From positions 1-64,000 of the forward strand of contig CACYQZ010000010.1 of NCBI GenBank assembly GCA_902776665.1: a stretch of DNA of 64,000 nucleotides. Direction: 5' to 3'. Position 1 is the stretch's first letter. Every line of letters starts with the position of its first letter. The position numbers and the translations under genes are program-made. This document shows positions 9,601 through 15,953 of the stretch, one piece after another. Source of the DNA: an uncultured Prevotellaceae bacterium (GTDB lineage Bacteria > Bacteroidota > Bacteroidia > Bacteroidales > Bacteroidaceae). The notes under the pieces are model-generated. The model saw nothing but the letters and a program-made list of their open reading frames with translations, did not search any database and was not told the origin of the DNA.

Positions 9601-10556
9601 TTGTCACCATCAGCGAACTTCACCGTCCAGTCTTCCATGCAGTTGATGGTGATGGTCGTGCCGTCGATGGTCACATTGTAGGTATAGGCAGCTCCATCTG
9701 GGAAAGTAACGACAATGTCGCTTTCCGTCACTTGAGAATCGAAGCTGACAGCACCTGCGCTGACAGTCTCATCCTTGATCTTGATGGTCGTACCCTCGGG
9801 TGCACCATTCACAACGAGCGTGTAGTCGAACGACGACGATGCATAAGTGATGTTCACTTCCTCGTCGGCATTGTCGATAGTGACACTGGTCGGATAACCT
9901 TCGTTCACGGTATAGCCAGGGATGGTGGGAGGCGTGACGGTCAATTCAGAACCAGTGACTCCAAACAAAAGAATCGGTTCCTGACCTTCAATCGGGTTGT
10001 TCGACGCATCCACACAGTTCACGGTCACTTTCCAAATCGGACCAAACACAGCGTAGGTCGTCCACGCACCAGCTCCCGTATTCAACTTCACGGCATTGAC
10101 ATTGTACCAGTTTTCTGCTTCCGGATTCTTGAAACGGATACTTTGGTCACCCGTAACAGCCTTGGTTGGGTCGTTGGGGTCTTGATTCACCAAGTCAAAT
10201 GCAAAGCCGTCATCTTCGAAAGAGGTCGCATCGGTAGAAGTGACAACATACTTGTTGTCGCTGCAACGCTTCACTTTGAAGTAGTCACCGCTTGCCTCAA
10301 GATAGAAAAGCGCGGTCTCGTCGAGGTCGCCGTTGTGAACGCCTGTCCAGCGAACCCAGTGGTCGCAGCGCGGCTGTGTTTCCGACGCCGTGTTACTGGA
10401 AGCCACAAAGCCGAAGCGTTGGCCCTGGTCTGCCATCGCCTTGAACTGCGTCAAGGTCAGCGGCTCGCCAAAGCCCTCCATCAGAGTGGCCGTCTGTGCC
10501 TGCGCTCCCATGCATGTCAGCATGAGCAGCATCAGAATCGTTGTAATTTTTTTCAT
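6624..10556 (-). CDS. Large modular secreted protein with C-terminal sorting-like tag (paralogue 3, largest)
   Basis: Predicted secreted protein of 1310 aa, unknown function. The signal peptide MKKITTILMLLMLTCMGAQA is the same as that of paralogue 4 except for one residue, and the upstream leader is also nearly the same. Order: N-terminal domain (22-175), beta repeats including DYTLVVNGAPEGTTI (175-310), a second lectin-like region (320-480), beta module (490-555), DLANLSN module (560-705), beta module (710-785), lectin-like module with WAFIGNPYDGF (787-930), short helical spacer (933-995), NMPKAGFYRIKG module (998-1130), beta domain with GIPADKGVLL (1133-1260) and the tag. Its 3' flank (a CTCCTCG-rich stretch then a GC palindrome) matches that of paralogue 6. 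It has its own promoter 72 nt upstream. Confidence 0.85.
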   Translation of the reverse strand: MKKITTILMLLMLTCMGAQAQTATLMEGFGEPLTLTQFKAMADQGQRFGFVASSNTASETQPRCDHWVRWTGVHNGDLDETALFYLEASGDYFKVKRCSDNKYVVTSTDATSFEDDGFAFDLVNQDPNDPTKAVTGDQSIRFKNPEAENWYNVNAVKLNTGAGAWTTYAVFGPIWKVTVNCVDASNNPIEGQEPILLFGVTGSELTVTPPTIPGYTVNEGYPTSVTIDNADEEVNITYASSSFDYTLVVNGAPEGTTIKIKDETVSAGAVSFDSQVTESDIVVTFPDGAAYTYNVTIDGTTITINCMEDWTVKFADGDKIIVGEKVSSVTAATAGSDNDHWYIVTQVRGGESVLFARGNNEKLRRGTTEQTAASFNSTGAIANGANLVRFISAGEDGLYKMQFGNGQFVDASLKPSTNDISNAATYAFYNSNNGEGSYFGWNINSKAGQIVDNNGASYDVAFWDSGEVKGTSGNNVWYVYTVSIQDALALIDVTYNLVEAGSSEIIKSETIQQMKESAVSIPATLTSGYYAGAYDFTTTGTIGTEACTITVTATPKEGVVTDLANLSNEKVYTLTSRRGTLSTDATKLTTNTTGADFKNFAIITYDDKKFIWSESDSKWVKKDGTFTDKVADIAESSQMVLTIEGVRNGVKPLYFGGIGDYGINTNAGGHVAMNTWTTRDDGNEFVVKENGDFDPTNLISALDAYFNPSYTINYIVKDEAGATLFTANDVPTTEGATITTLPEAYQRSLFYTYNTVDVTITESVTTIEFTATPKEDAPFEFTADTSAPVWYNLAFTSTPNYVTYVADGTQNVQLPTTLADDETTQWAFIGNPYDGFQLVNNAAGTDLVLGSGTTTGSSDSGKDVYATLQSKGSQVNEVWIAEASTSISGKNGFFLFNTENHALNKRNGTANISYWVGGADSGSTFVASKVLSDEEKYNELIALLESYPFGTGTNQYNLTLEGADQTENAKNLLQNLKDAGYSADNQAELDKIVAGMSLNMPKAGFYRIKGQNSGMYLAAGLAENNKFAMTDAVDATTIFCFDGTKLINYSDGMVNGMSASAWAWVYGDGAASEVTFQDGLTKGGYGIKSSTANFYDNGDKSASADRGGNVTINENTNSRYTSWYLEEVPELPVTLSLADDGKYYAVFSAPVAASEVIGASVNGVTVSGNQAVYKEVTGGIPADKGVLLIGDSDEAIVILGEYTGDEIESDLTPITAAESSSTALFLDPDSTDPFGFYELTGATGGFTASAPNDGENTVLELIPNETDGIENIEHGTLNMNNGAIYNLQGQKVNKAQKGVFIQNGKKVVLK

Positions 10557-10628
10557 GTTGTTTGTAGTTTAAAAAGTGAATGAATAAAGTTTGTTATCTT
10601 TTTTGTTGCTCGAAAGCCATATTTCGTG

Positions 10629-10636
10629 CAAATATA
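10629..10636 (-). promoter_or_regulatory. -7 element of secreted paralogue 3
   Basis: Reads TATATTTG on the minus strand, 72 nt before the ATG, inside a copy of the promoter-terminator repeat. Confidence 0.7.
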
Positions 10637-10701
10637 CAATAAAAATGGAAAACCTTGTTGGTCGCCCCTGTTTTTTTACAAATTTTTAACGATACAAAAA
10701 A

Positions 10702-10725
10702 TCGGGAACACTTTCGCATTCCCGA
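10702..10725 (-). terminator. Invariant terminator hairpin, copy 3
   Basis: Same 24-nt core; downstream of hepT copy 1. Confidence 0.85.
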
Positions 10726-10734
10726 CTTTCTCAT

Positions 10735-11103
10735 TTATTTCTCCTCCCACTCGCTCCAATCGGTTTCCGAGAGGTAGCGGCTGACTTGTTCGCGGAGTTG
10801 GGGAATGCCTTTAACTGCGGTGTCGTATAGCGTTATAGAATTGATGTGGGCATAGCCATGCACCAATACGTGACGCATTCCTTGTACGACTTCCCATGCG
10901 GTTTCAGGGTGTGCATCCTTAAACTCCTTGGTAAGCATATAAGCGGCCTCTCCAACGATTTCGATATTCTTCATCACAGCATAGTAACGGATGCGATCGG
11001 CCACGAAATCTTCGTATCCAACACCTTTTATAAATTGTAAGACGTTCTCGGAATAATCGAGTATGTCTTGTAGGCGACCTTTGTCTCTAATTCGTTCTCT
11101 CAT
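10735..11103 (-). CDS. hepT: HepT-like ribonuclease toxin (HEPN family), copy 1
   Basis: Small helical HEPN protein of 122 aa of the HepT/DUF86 family, whose members are RNases held inactive by their MntA partner. The family motif RX4HXY is present as R77-HVLV-H82-G-Y84; in characterised systems the tyrosine is the residue AMPylated by MntA. It overlaps the upstream mntA by 17 nt, so the two should be translationally coupled. The last codons and stop run straight into the ATTTATTTCTCCTCCC stretch that elsewhere in this region is intergenic repeat, so the 3' end of the gene is made of repeat DNA. Copy 2 lies at 21125-21493 and is about three quarters identical, with the divergence concentrated in residues 17-41 and 86-97. 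Confidence 0.85.
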   Translation of the reverse strand: MRERIRDKGRLQDILDYSENVLQFIKGVGYEDFVADRIRYYAVMKNIEIVGEAAYMLTKEFKDAHPETAWEVVQGMRHVLVHGYAHINSITLYDTAVKGIPQLREQVSRYLSETDWSEWEEK

Positions 11104-11389
11104 AAATCAGTTTTTTGTCACGATTAGCAGTTTTTTCCGCGTATGGGCGTAATGTTCCCTCTTCGATTAAATCGACCTCGTGACCCAATAGTTTCTTCAA
11201 ATCCATATACATTCCACCCATGGTGAAAAGGGTAAAAGGCTCTCCGGAACGGTCGGGCACGAAAAGAATATCCACATCGCTGTCGGGGCGTTCCTCGCCA
11301 CGGGCATACGACCCAAAGAGCCATGCTTTCAAGACGGGTTGCGTCTTGAAATACTCGGCGATGGTTTGTGTCATTGCTTCATTACTCAT
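11087..11389 (-). CDS. mntA: MntA-like minimal nucleotidyltransferase antitoxin, copy 1
   Basis: Protein of 100 aa of the minimal nucleotidyltransferase family. The signature GSX10DXD is complete: G26-S27, then D38-V-D40. In known MntA/HepT modules this enzyme AMPylates HepT and so neutralises it. The start is the ATG of MSNEAMTQ, 26 nt from a TATCTTTG promoter element, giving a short leader. It is the first gene of a two-gene unit with hepT. Copy 2 (21477-21779) differs at only about five residues, so the antitoxin is far better conserved between copies than the toxin. Confidence 0.87.
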   Translation of the reverse strand: MSNEAMTQTIAEYFKTQPVLKAWLFGSYARGEERPDSDVDILFVPDRSGEPFTLFTMGGMYMDLKKLLGHEVDLIEEGTLRPYAEKTANRDKKLIYERTN

Positions 11390-11415
11390 AACTCCTCAAT
11401 TCACGTATTCCGCTG

Positions 11416-11423
11416 CAAAGATA
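11416..11423 (-). promoter_or_regulatory. -7 element of mntA/hepT copy 1
   Basis: Reads TATCTTTG on the minus strand, 26 nt before the mntA ATG; same sequence context as copy 2. Confidence 0.7.
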
Positions 11424-11450
11424 AAAAAATAATTTGAAACCACAAAAAAA

Positions 11451-11474
11451 TCGGGAACACTTTCGCGTTCCCGA
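11451..11474 (-). terminator. Invariant terminator hairpin, copy 4
   Basis: Same arms, loop CACTTTCGCG; downstream of paralogue 4 and followed by a heptamer element. Confidence 0.85.
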
Positions 11475-11480
11475 CTTTTT

Positions 11481-11611
11481 TGATGGTTGAGTTTTGAGTT
11501 GTGAATTTTGAATTCTCGGCTTTGCCGATTGACAATTATCAATTTTGAATTCTTAATTCATCATCGCTGAAAGCGACAATTCAACATTCAACCCTCAACA
11601 TTCAACATTAC
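11481..11611. repeat. Composite heptamer/hairpin element, copy 1
   Basis: Five 7-nt units (TGATGGT TGAGTTT and so on, 11481-11515), a 61-nt core bounded by the small palindromes TCGGCTTTGCCGA and TCGCTGAAAGCGA (11516-11576), then inverted heptamers (ACATTCA type) running into the 3' end of paralogue 4. Confidence 0.8.
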
Positions 11612-14600
11612 TTCAAAACAACCTTCTTGCCGTTCTGAATGAACACACCCTTCTGGGCCTTGTTCACACGCTGACCCTGCAGGTTATAGACAGCACCATT
11701 TTCCATGTTCAATGTTCCATGTTCCATGTTGTCGATGCCTGTCACACCGCCGAATTCGAGTTCGAAGCCTTCCTTAGCGCCAGCGGCCGTGCTCAGATAA
11801 GCCTTGAAGCCGCCCGTCACACCTACGTACACTTCTTCGTTGTTCTTCGTGGTCTTCGTGGTCTTGATTTTGTAGAAACCAATCTTTCCGTCTTTCTTCG
11901 AGAGGAACAGATTCGAGTTGTAGGGGTCAGTGTCTTTCGTGATTTGCTCCGAGGCCGTCACACCGTTCAGACCCGTGGGGAAGTCAGCGTCACCGCCGAT
12001 GGTCAGTGTGGCAGAAGCGCTCTTATCATCGCTAACCAGCATCACGCCCTTACCAGCGGGAATGGCTTGCGTCGTAGCCTCTTCGATGACCACAGAGTTG
12101 CTCTTCGTCTGATCCACGACATACACCTTGGCTCCCTCGACCTTCGAAATAGCCACCGGCGAATAGAACGTAGCATACGACTTGTCGCCCACCACATTCA
12201 TCTTGACGGTCAGTGTGGTCACTTCCTCGAGTTTCCAACAGCGATATTGATTTTGTGCACCTAACGACGAGCCACGGTCAGCGCAACTTGCAGCCAAGCC
12301 TTTATCGAAGAAGTAGGCATCTGTAGATTTGATGAAATAACCACCATTGGTCTCGCCGTCGCCGAACTCAACCGTGCTGGCTGCCGGGCCATAGACCCAA
12401 GCCCAAGCCGATTTAGTCATACCATTGGCCATTCCGTCGCCATAGTTGATGAGTTTCGTGCCGTCGAAGCAGAAGATGGTGTTGGTGCCAGTCGCATCGT
12501 CGGTCATCGGGAATTTATTAGTTCCACCGTCATTTACGAAATCTCCAGTTGAGAGATACTTCTGGCTCGTCTCACCCTTGATGCGATAGAAACCTGCTAC
12601 CGGCATATTCAGCTCAGCATTGGCGAGGATTTTCAGTGCCATTCCAATTCTTTCATTAATATTGCCGTCACCCTTAACCATAGCGATTAACGCTGCCTCA
12701 TTGCCGGCATAGCCTGCCAATTCACCTGTGAGACGGTATTGGTTCAAATTCTGTCCCCAAACCATGGCATCCAGTTTCGTGATATACTCGTTGATATCAG
12801 GCTGAGCCTCCTTCACCATTATGGTGGATCCTACGTCATTGTCATTCCATCTTTTGATTGCGCCATTTTGATAGTTAAGATAACTGCCTTCAGTCACATA
12901 CAATGCGAAATAACTGTCTGACCAGGTCTGGCTTCCTTTAGAACTGCTTGCCACTTTGAATTTCACACTCTTGCCATCGGCACTCAATTTGCAAGGATCT
13001 GCATTGTCGAGGGCGACACCGTCGCCAGCCGTGAGGCTATACATTTGGAAACCTTCAATGGGATCACCCACAAAGCCCCACAGGTAGTCGTTTGTACCTA
13101 CGCTTCCTTTGAAAGCCACTGCGCCATTGTTGTTGTAGAGGTAATTTGTTTGATTAGAATGCATCCGAACATTGTACCACTTGCTGATGTTGTTGTAGCT
13201 GTCAGCATAGTCGAAAAGTGTCCAAGTCAGTGCGATGTCCTTGGTTGTGCCAGCGTCTTCAGCAGTAACATTGCCTTCGGGCGCAGTGCCAGAGAATCCA
13301 TGAGGAGGATTCTGCGGGGCAGGGAAAGGCATTCCGATTTGAGCGGCTACATTTTCAGTCTTAACCGATACTCCGTTAAATTTATAATCGTAATTTATTT
13401 CAATCATATTTACTACTTGAATCATCACATCAGTGATGCTGCCACCATGTTCATCCATAGACGGTACATGACCACCCGGATCGGTGTTGTTCCACTCCAC
13501 TTTGAAGCGTGCGCGGTAAGTTCCGGGAGTTGATGTCACCGTGAAATCGGGAATGGCCTTATCGCCCGTATCTTCACTTGCCCAAGTATTACCAGTCATT
13601 TGTGAAACCAACTCGCCCTCGTCGGTGAAGTCACCATCGTTATTGTAATCGATGTACAAATAGCCATACATCGCCCATCCGCGGAAGCCAATGTAAGGTG
13701 TGACCGTTCTGCCTGCGGCGACAGTGATGGTTTGGGAAGTCATATCGCGATAAATAAAGTCTTTTGCTTGCGATTTCCATGTTACCCTGCTGTTGTCAAT
13801 GCCAACCATGTCGGTATAGCGTTTTTCGTTTGTACTCTTAGTACTCTTGTCGAAATTCACCGGCCAGCGCGTGTCCTCGATGTTGATGGTGATGGTCGTG
13901 CCTTCGATGACGACAGCATAAGTGTAGTAAGTTTGGGGCAATGTGACATTCACATCGCTTTGCGTCACAGCTTCTGGGAATGACAAACTCGTACCATTGG
14001 TAGCATTTTCACCTTTGATGGTGATGGTCGTACCGTCAGGTGCATTGTTCACCACGAGCGTGTAGTCGAAAGTCGAAGCTGCATAAGTTACGTTCACCTC
14101 GGCATTGGCACCGTTGATGGTGACGCTATTGTCAAATGTTGTCATAGCCTTGCCCGCGAAAGTGGGAAGCATCGCCTCTGTGATGGTTACAGTCTCGCCG
14201 TCGGCATACACATCGGTCGAAGTCACCGTCTCGAACGGTTCGGTGTCACCCTGCATATAGCATTTGTAAACGATGTTGTATTTCACCGTAACCTTGTAGG
14301 TGAAAATGCAAGTCCAGATACCTGTGCCATCATTTTGGAAAATGTTGTTTGATCCATTGGTGTTAATCCTGTTGGCTGTGTTGCTGGCAATATTCCACCA
14401 AATTGATTGGTTTGTTGCATACCCAGATGCGATATTGCCGTCGGTACTGGTGCTCTGCACTGGGTTGAACTCCAATGCGTTAGCGATGTTGTCGCTGAAA
14501 CCGGCAGCAGTACCACCACCGCCAGCGAGCGAGGAAATGTACTTGCCAGTGGCTACGCTTTTCAGAACGTAATTGCTACCTTTCTTCTCAACTTTCCAAG

Positions 14601-14832
14601 CGGTTGTTCCATCCGTATTATACGAACCTTGGAGTTTTCCCTGAGAGTTGATGTAGTTGTGGGTACTCGTTTGGTGTTGCTGCATCGACACGTAGAAGTC
14701 GCCTGCATCAACGCCTGCTTTCATGTCGGCCAGAGAGAGCATGTTCTGCCCCGTCTCGGTGACATACACCTGTGCCTTTGCTCCCATGCATGTGAGCATG
14801 AGCAGCATCAGAATCGTTGTAATTTTTTTCAT
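11608..14832 (-). CDS. Large modular secreted protein with GEVED-type domain (paralogue 4)
   Basis: Predicted secreted protein of 1074 aa. Signal peptide 1-20; N-terminal trefoil-like domain (22-165) with KGSNYVLKSVATGKYI; beta repeats with DYTLVVNNAPDGTTI (170-320); a GEVED-type domain (about 325-475) recognisable from the calcium-site-like run YIDYNNDGDF and the closing GTYRARFKVEWNN; a lectin-like domain (550-680); helical spacer (680-740); NMPVAGFYRIKG module (742-872); a beta domain with IPAGKGVMLVSD (873-1030) and the tag. Residues 875-1074 are almost identical to the end of paralogue 5. No TAnnTTTG element is seen in the 62 nt separating it from the GNAT gene upstream, so it probably shares the toxin-antitoxin-like promoter at 15701. 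Confidence 0.85.
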   Translation of the reverse strand: MKKITTILMLLMLTCMGAKAQVYVTETGQNMLSLADMKAGVDAGDFYVSMQQHQTSTHNYINSQGKLQGSYNTDGTTAWKVEKKGSNYVLKSVATGKYISSLAGGGGTAAGFSDNIANALEFNPVQSTSTDGNIASGYATNQSIWWNIASNTANRINTNGSNNIFQNDGTGIWTCIFTYKVTVKYNIVYKCYMQGDTEPFETVTSTDVYADGETVTITEAMLPTFAGKAMTTFDNSVTINGANAEVNVTYAASTFDYTLVVNNAPDGTTITIKGENATNGTSLSFPEAVTQSDVNVTLPQTYYTYAVVIEGTTITINIEDTRWPVNFDKSTKSTNEKRYTDMVGIDNSRVTWKSQAKDFIYRDMTSQTITVAAGRTVTPYIGFRGWAMYGYLYIDYNNDGDFTDEGELVSQMTGNTWASEDTGDKAIPDFTVTSTPGTYRARFKVEWNNTDPGGHVPSMDEHGGSITDVMIQVVNMIEINYDYKFNGVSVKTENVAAQIGMPFPAPQNPPHGFSGTAPEGNVTAEDAGTTKDIALTWTLFDYADSYNNISKWYNVRMHSNQTNYLYNNNGAVAFKGSVGTNDYLWGFVGDPIEGFQMYSLTAGDGVALDNADPCKLSADGKSVKFKVASSSKGSQTWSDSYFALYVTEGSYLNYQNGAIKRWNDNDVGSTIMVKEAQPDINEYITKLDAMVWGQNLNQYRLTGELAGYAGNEAALIAMVKGDGNINERIGMALKILANAELNMPVAGFYRIKGETSQKYLSTGDFVNDGGTNKFPMTDDATGTNTIFCFDGTKLINYGDGMANGMTKSAWAWVYGPAASTVEFGDGETNGGYFIKSTDAYFFDKGLAASCADRGSSLGAQNQYRCWKLEEVTTLTVKMNVVGDKSYATFYSPVAISKVEGAKVYVVDQTKSNSVVIEEATTQAIPAGKGVMLVSDDKSASATLTIGGDADFPTGLNGVTASEQITKDTDPYNSNLFLSKKDGKIGFYKIKTTKTTKNNEEVYVGVTGGFKAYLSTAAGAKEGFELEFGGVTGIDNMEHGTLNMENGAVYNLQGQRVNKAQKGVFIQNGKKVVLK

Positions 14833-14894
14833 GTTGTTTGTAGTTTTAAAAAGTTAATGAATAAAGTTTGTTATCTCTTTCGTTTTTGTTTGTG

Positions 14895-15467
14895 TTATAG
14901 TTTGTTTGTGGATGATTTTTTTTCTTTTTCTTGTGCTTCTTTAAACGGCTTGAGGTCGAAGTACATCAGTCTTGTGTCGTCGCGCTCGTCTTTTCTGGTG
15001 AAGAAGTCGAAGCCGTTTTTCTGGTAAAACTCCGTGGCATCAGCATACGCATCGACGGTGATGAAGCGGCATCCCGTGCGGTTCCCATTTGTGAAAGCGT
15101 GCTTAATGAAGTTGAGTATTTCTCGTCCGATACCTTGTCCTGTGTAGTCTTGTGAAACAGCCAAACGTCCGATTTTTACAGAGGGATAGTTTCGGCGGCG
15201 TTTCCGATTGGTTATTTTCCGATTGAGTCTGTTCCAGAACGACGGTTCTTCAGGGTCGTAGGATACTTTGTCATTGAGCAAACTGAAATAGGCTGCTGTT
15301 TTCTGCTTGTTTGGGTCTATGAACAGGTATGTTACAGCCATCAGTTCTTTCAGGTAGAGTTTCGCATCGTTGAAGAAGAAGTCGTTCAGATCGTCGTCCT
15401 TGCACTTGAACGGCAATAGTTCGAGGTCTTCTGTCAATGGGATGAATTCGAGCGCGGAGAGTGGCAT
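14895..15467 (-). CDS. GNAT-family N-acetyltransferase, possible toxin
   Basis: Protein of 190 aa with a GNAT fold: the acetyl-CoA-binding segment reads RLAVSQDYTGQGIGREIL (near residues 98-115), followed by a helix and the late strand ITVDAYADATEFYQKNGF typical of the family. It starts on the last base of the stop codon of a 52-aa gene, so the pair is translationally coupled, as in GNAT toxin/antitoxin modules such as TacAT and AtaRT. Whether this one modifies aminoacyl-tRNA is not shown by the sequence. Its last codons (SSTNKL, DNA TCCACAAACAAAC) match the 3' end of the unrelated PIN gene at 20312. It could be a housekeeping acetyltransferase, but the setting favours a TA role. Confidence 0.72.
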   Translation of the reverse strand: MPLSALEFIPLTEDLELLPFKCKDDDLNDFFFNDAKLYLKELMAVTYLFIDPNKQKTAAYFSLLNDKVSYDPEEPSFWNRLNRKITNRKRRRNYPSVKIGRLAVSQDYTGQGIGREILNFIKHAFTNGNRTGCRFITVDAYADATEFYQKNGFDFFTRKDERDDTRLMYFDLKPFKEAQEKEKKSSTNKL

Positions 15468-15625
15468 CAGAATACAAATTTTGCGATTGACATTACTCTG
15501 TTGTACGCATCGTGTGCTTCTCTGACTTCCACGCTGCTGATGGTATGTGGATGGCTGAGCCTCTGCTCAAACAACCGTGCCTCTTCTCCCCGTAGGGTTG
15601 GGGTTTCTTTGATGGGTCTTGCCAT
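15467..15625 (-). CDS. 52-aa partner of the GNAT gene, putative antitoxin
   Basis: Small protein of 52 aa beginning MARPIKETPTLRGEEARLF and ending in AKFVF. The start codon follows a leader shared with two of the large secreted genes; the TGA stop shares its A with the ATG of the GNAT gene. I recognise MARPIKETP...GEEARLFE as the kind of short charged protein found directly upstream of GNAT genes in Bacteroidetes, but I cannot name a characterised family. The length, position and overlap fit an antitoxin. A TATCTTTG promoter lies 75 nt upstream. Confidence 0.65.
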   Translation of the reverse strand: MARPIKETPTLRGEEARLFEQRLSHPHTISSVEVREAHDAYNRVMSIAKFVF

Positions 15626-15700
15626 ATTTCGTTTTGTTTAAAAAGTTAATGAATAAAGTTTGTTATCATTTTTTTCGTTGCTCGAAAGCGATATTTCGTG

Positions 15701-15708
15701 CAAAGATA
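15701..15708 (-). promoter_or_regulatory. -7 element of the 52-aa/GNAT unit
   Basis: Reads TATCTTTG on the minus strand, 75 nt before the 52-aa gene; probably also serves secreted paralogue 4. Confidence 0.68.
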
Positions 15709-15774
15709 CAATAAAAATTGGGAAACCATGTCGGTTACCCATATTTTTTTACATTTTTTTAACGAAAAGAAAAA

Positions 15775-15798
15775 TCGGGAACACTTTCGCATTCCCGA
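15775..15798 (-). terminator. Invariant terminator hairpin, copy 5
   Basis: Same 24-nt core; downstream of paralogue 5 and followed by a heptamer element. Confidence 0.85.
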
Positions 15799-15804
15799 TT
15801 TTTT

Positions 15805-15953
15805 TGATGGTTGAGTTATGAATTTTGATGGTTGAGTTTTGAATGGTCGCTTTCAGCGATGATGAATTACGAATTAAGAATTAAAAATTCAAAATTGATA
15901 ATTGTCAATCGGCAAAGCCGATAATTCAACATTCAACCCTCAACATTCAACAT
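15805..15953. repeat. Composite heptamer/hairpin element, copy 2, core inverted
   Basis: Six perfect 7-nt units (15805-15846), then the same core in the opposite orientation (15847-15921, 14 nt longer), then the same right-hand heptamers, running into the 3' end of paralogue 5. Confidence 0.8.

Larger units (their letters stand above)
10603..10740. repeat. Promoter-plus-terminator intergenic repeat, copy 1
   Basis: About 135 bp holding the TTGCTCGAAAG block, the promoter box, a GGAAACC/GGTT block, TTTTTACAAATTTTTAACG and the terminator hairpin. It ends a hepT gene and starts paralogue 3. Confidence 0.8.
15676..15800. repeat. Promoter-plus-terminator intergenic repeat, copy 2
   Basis: Same block order; serves the 52-aa/GNAT unit. 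The stretch before the hairpin is slightly diverged (AACGAAAAGAAAAATCGGG). Confidence 0.75.
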
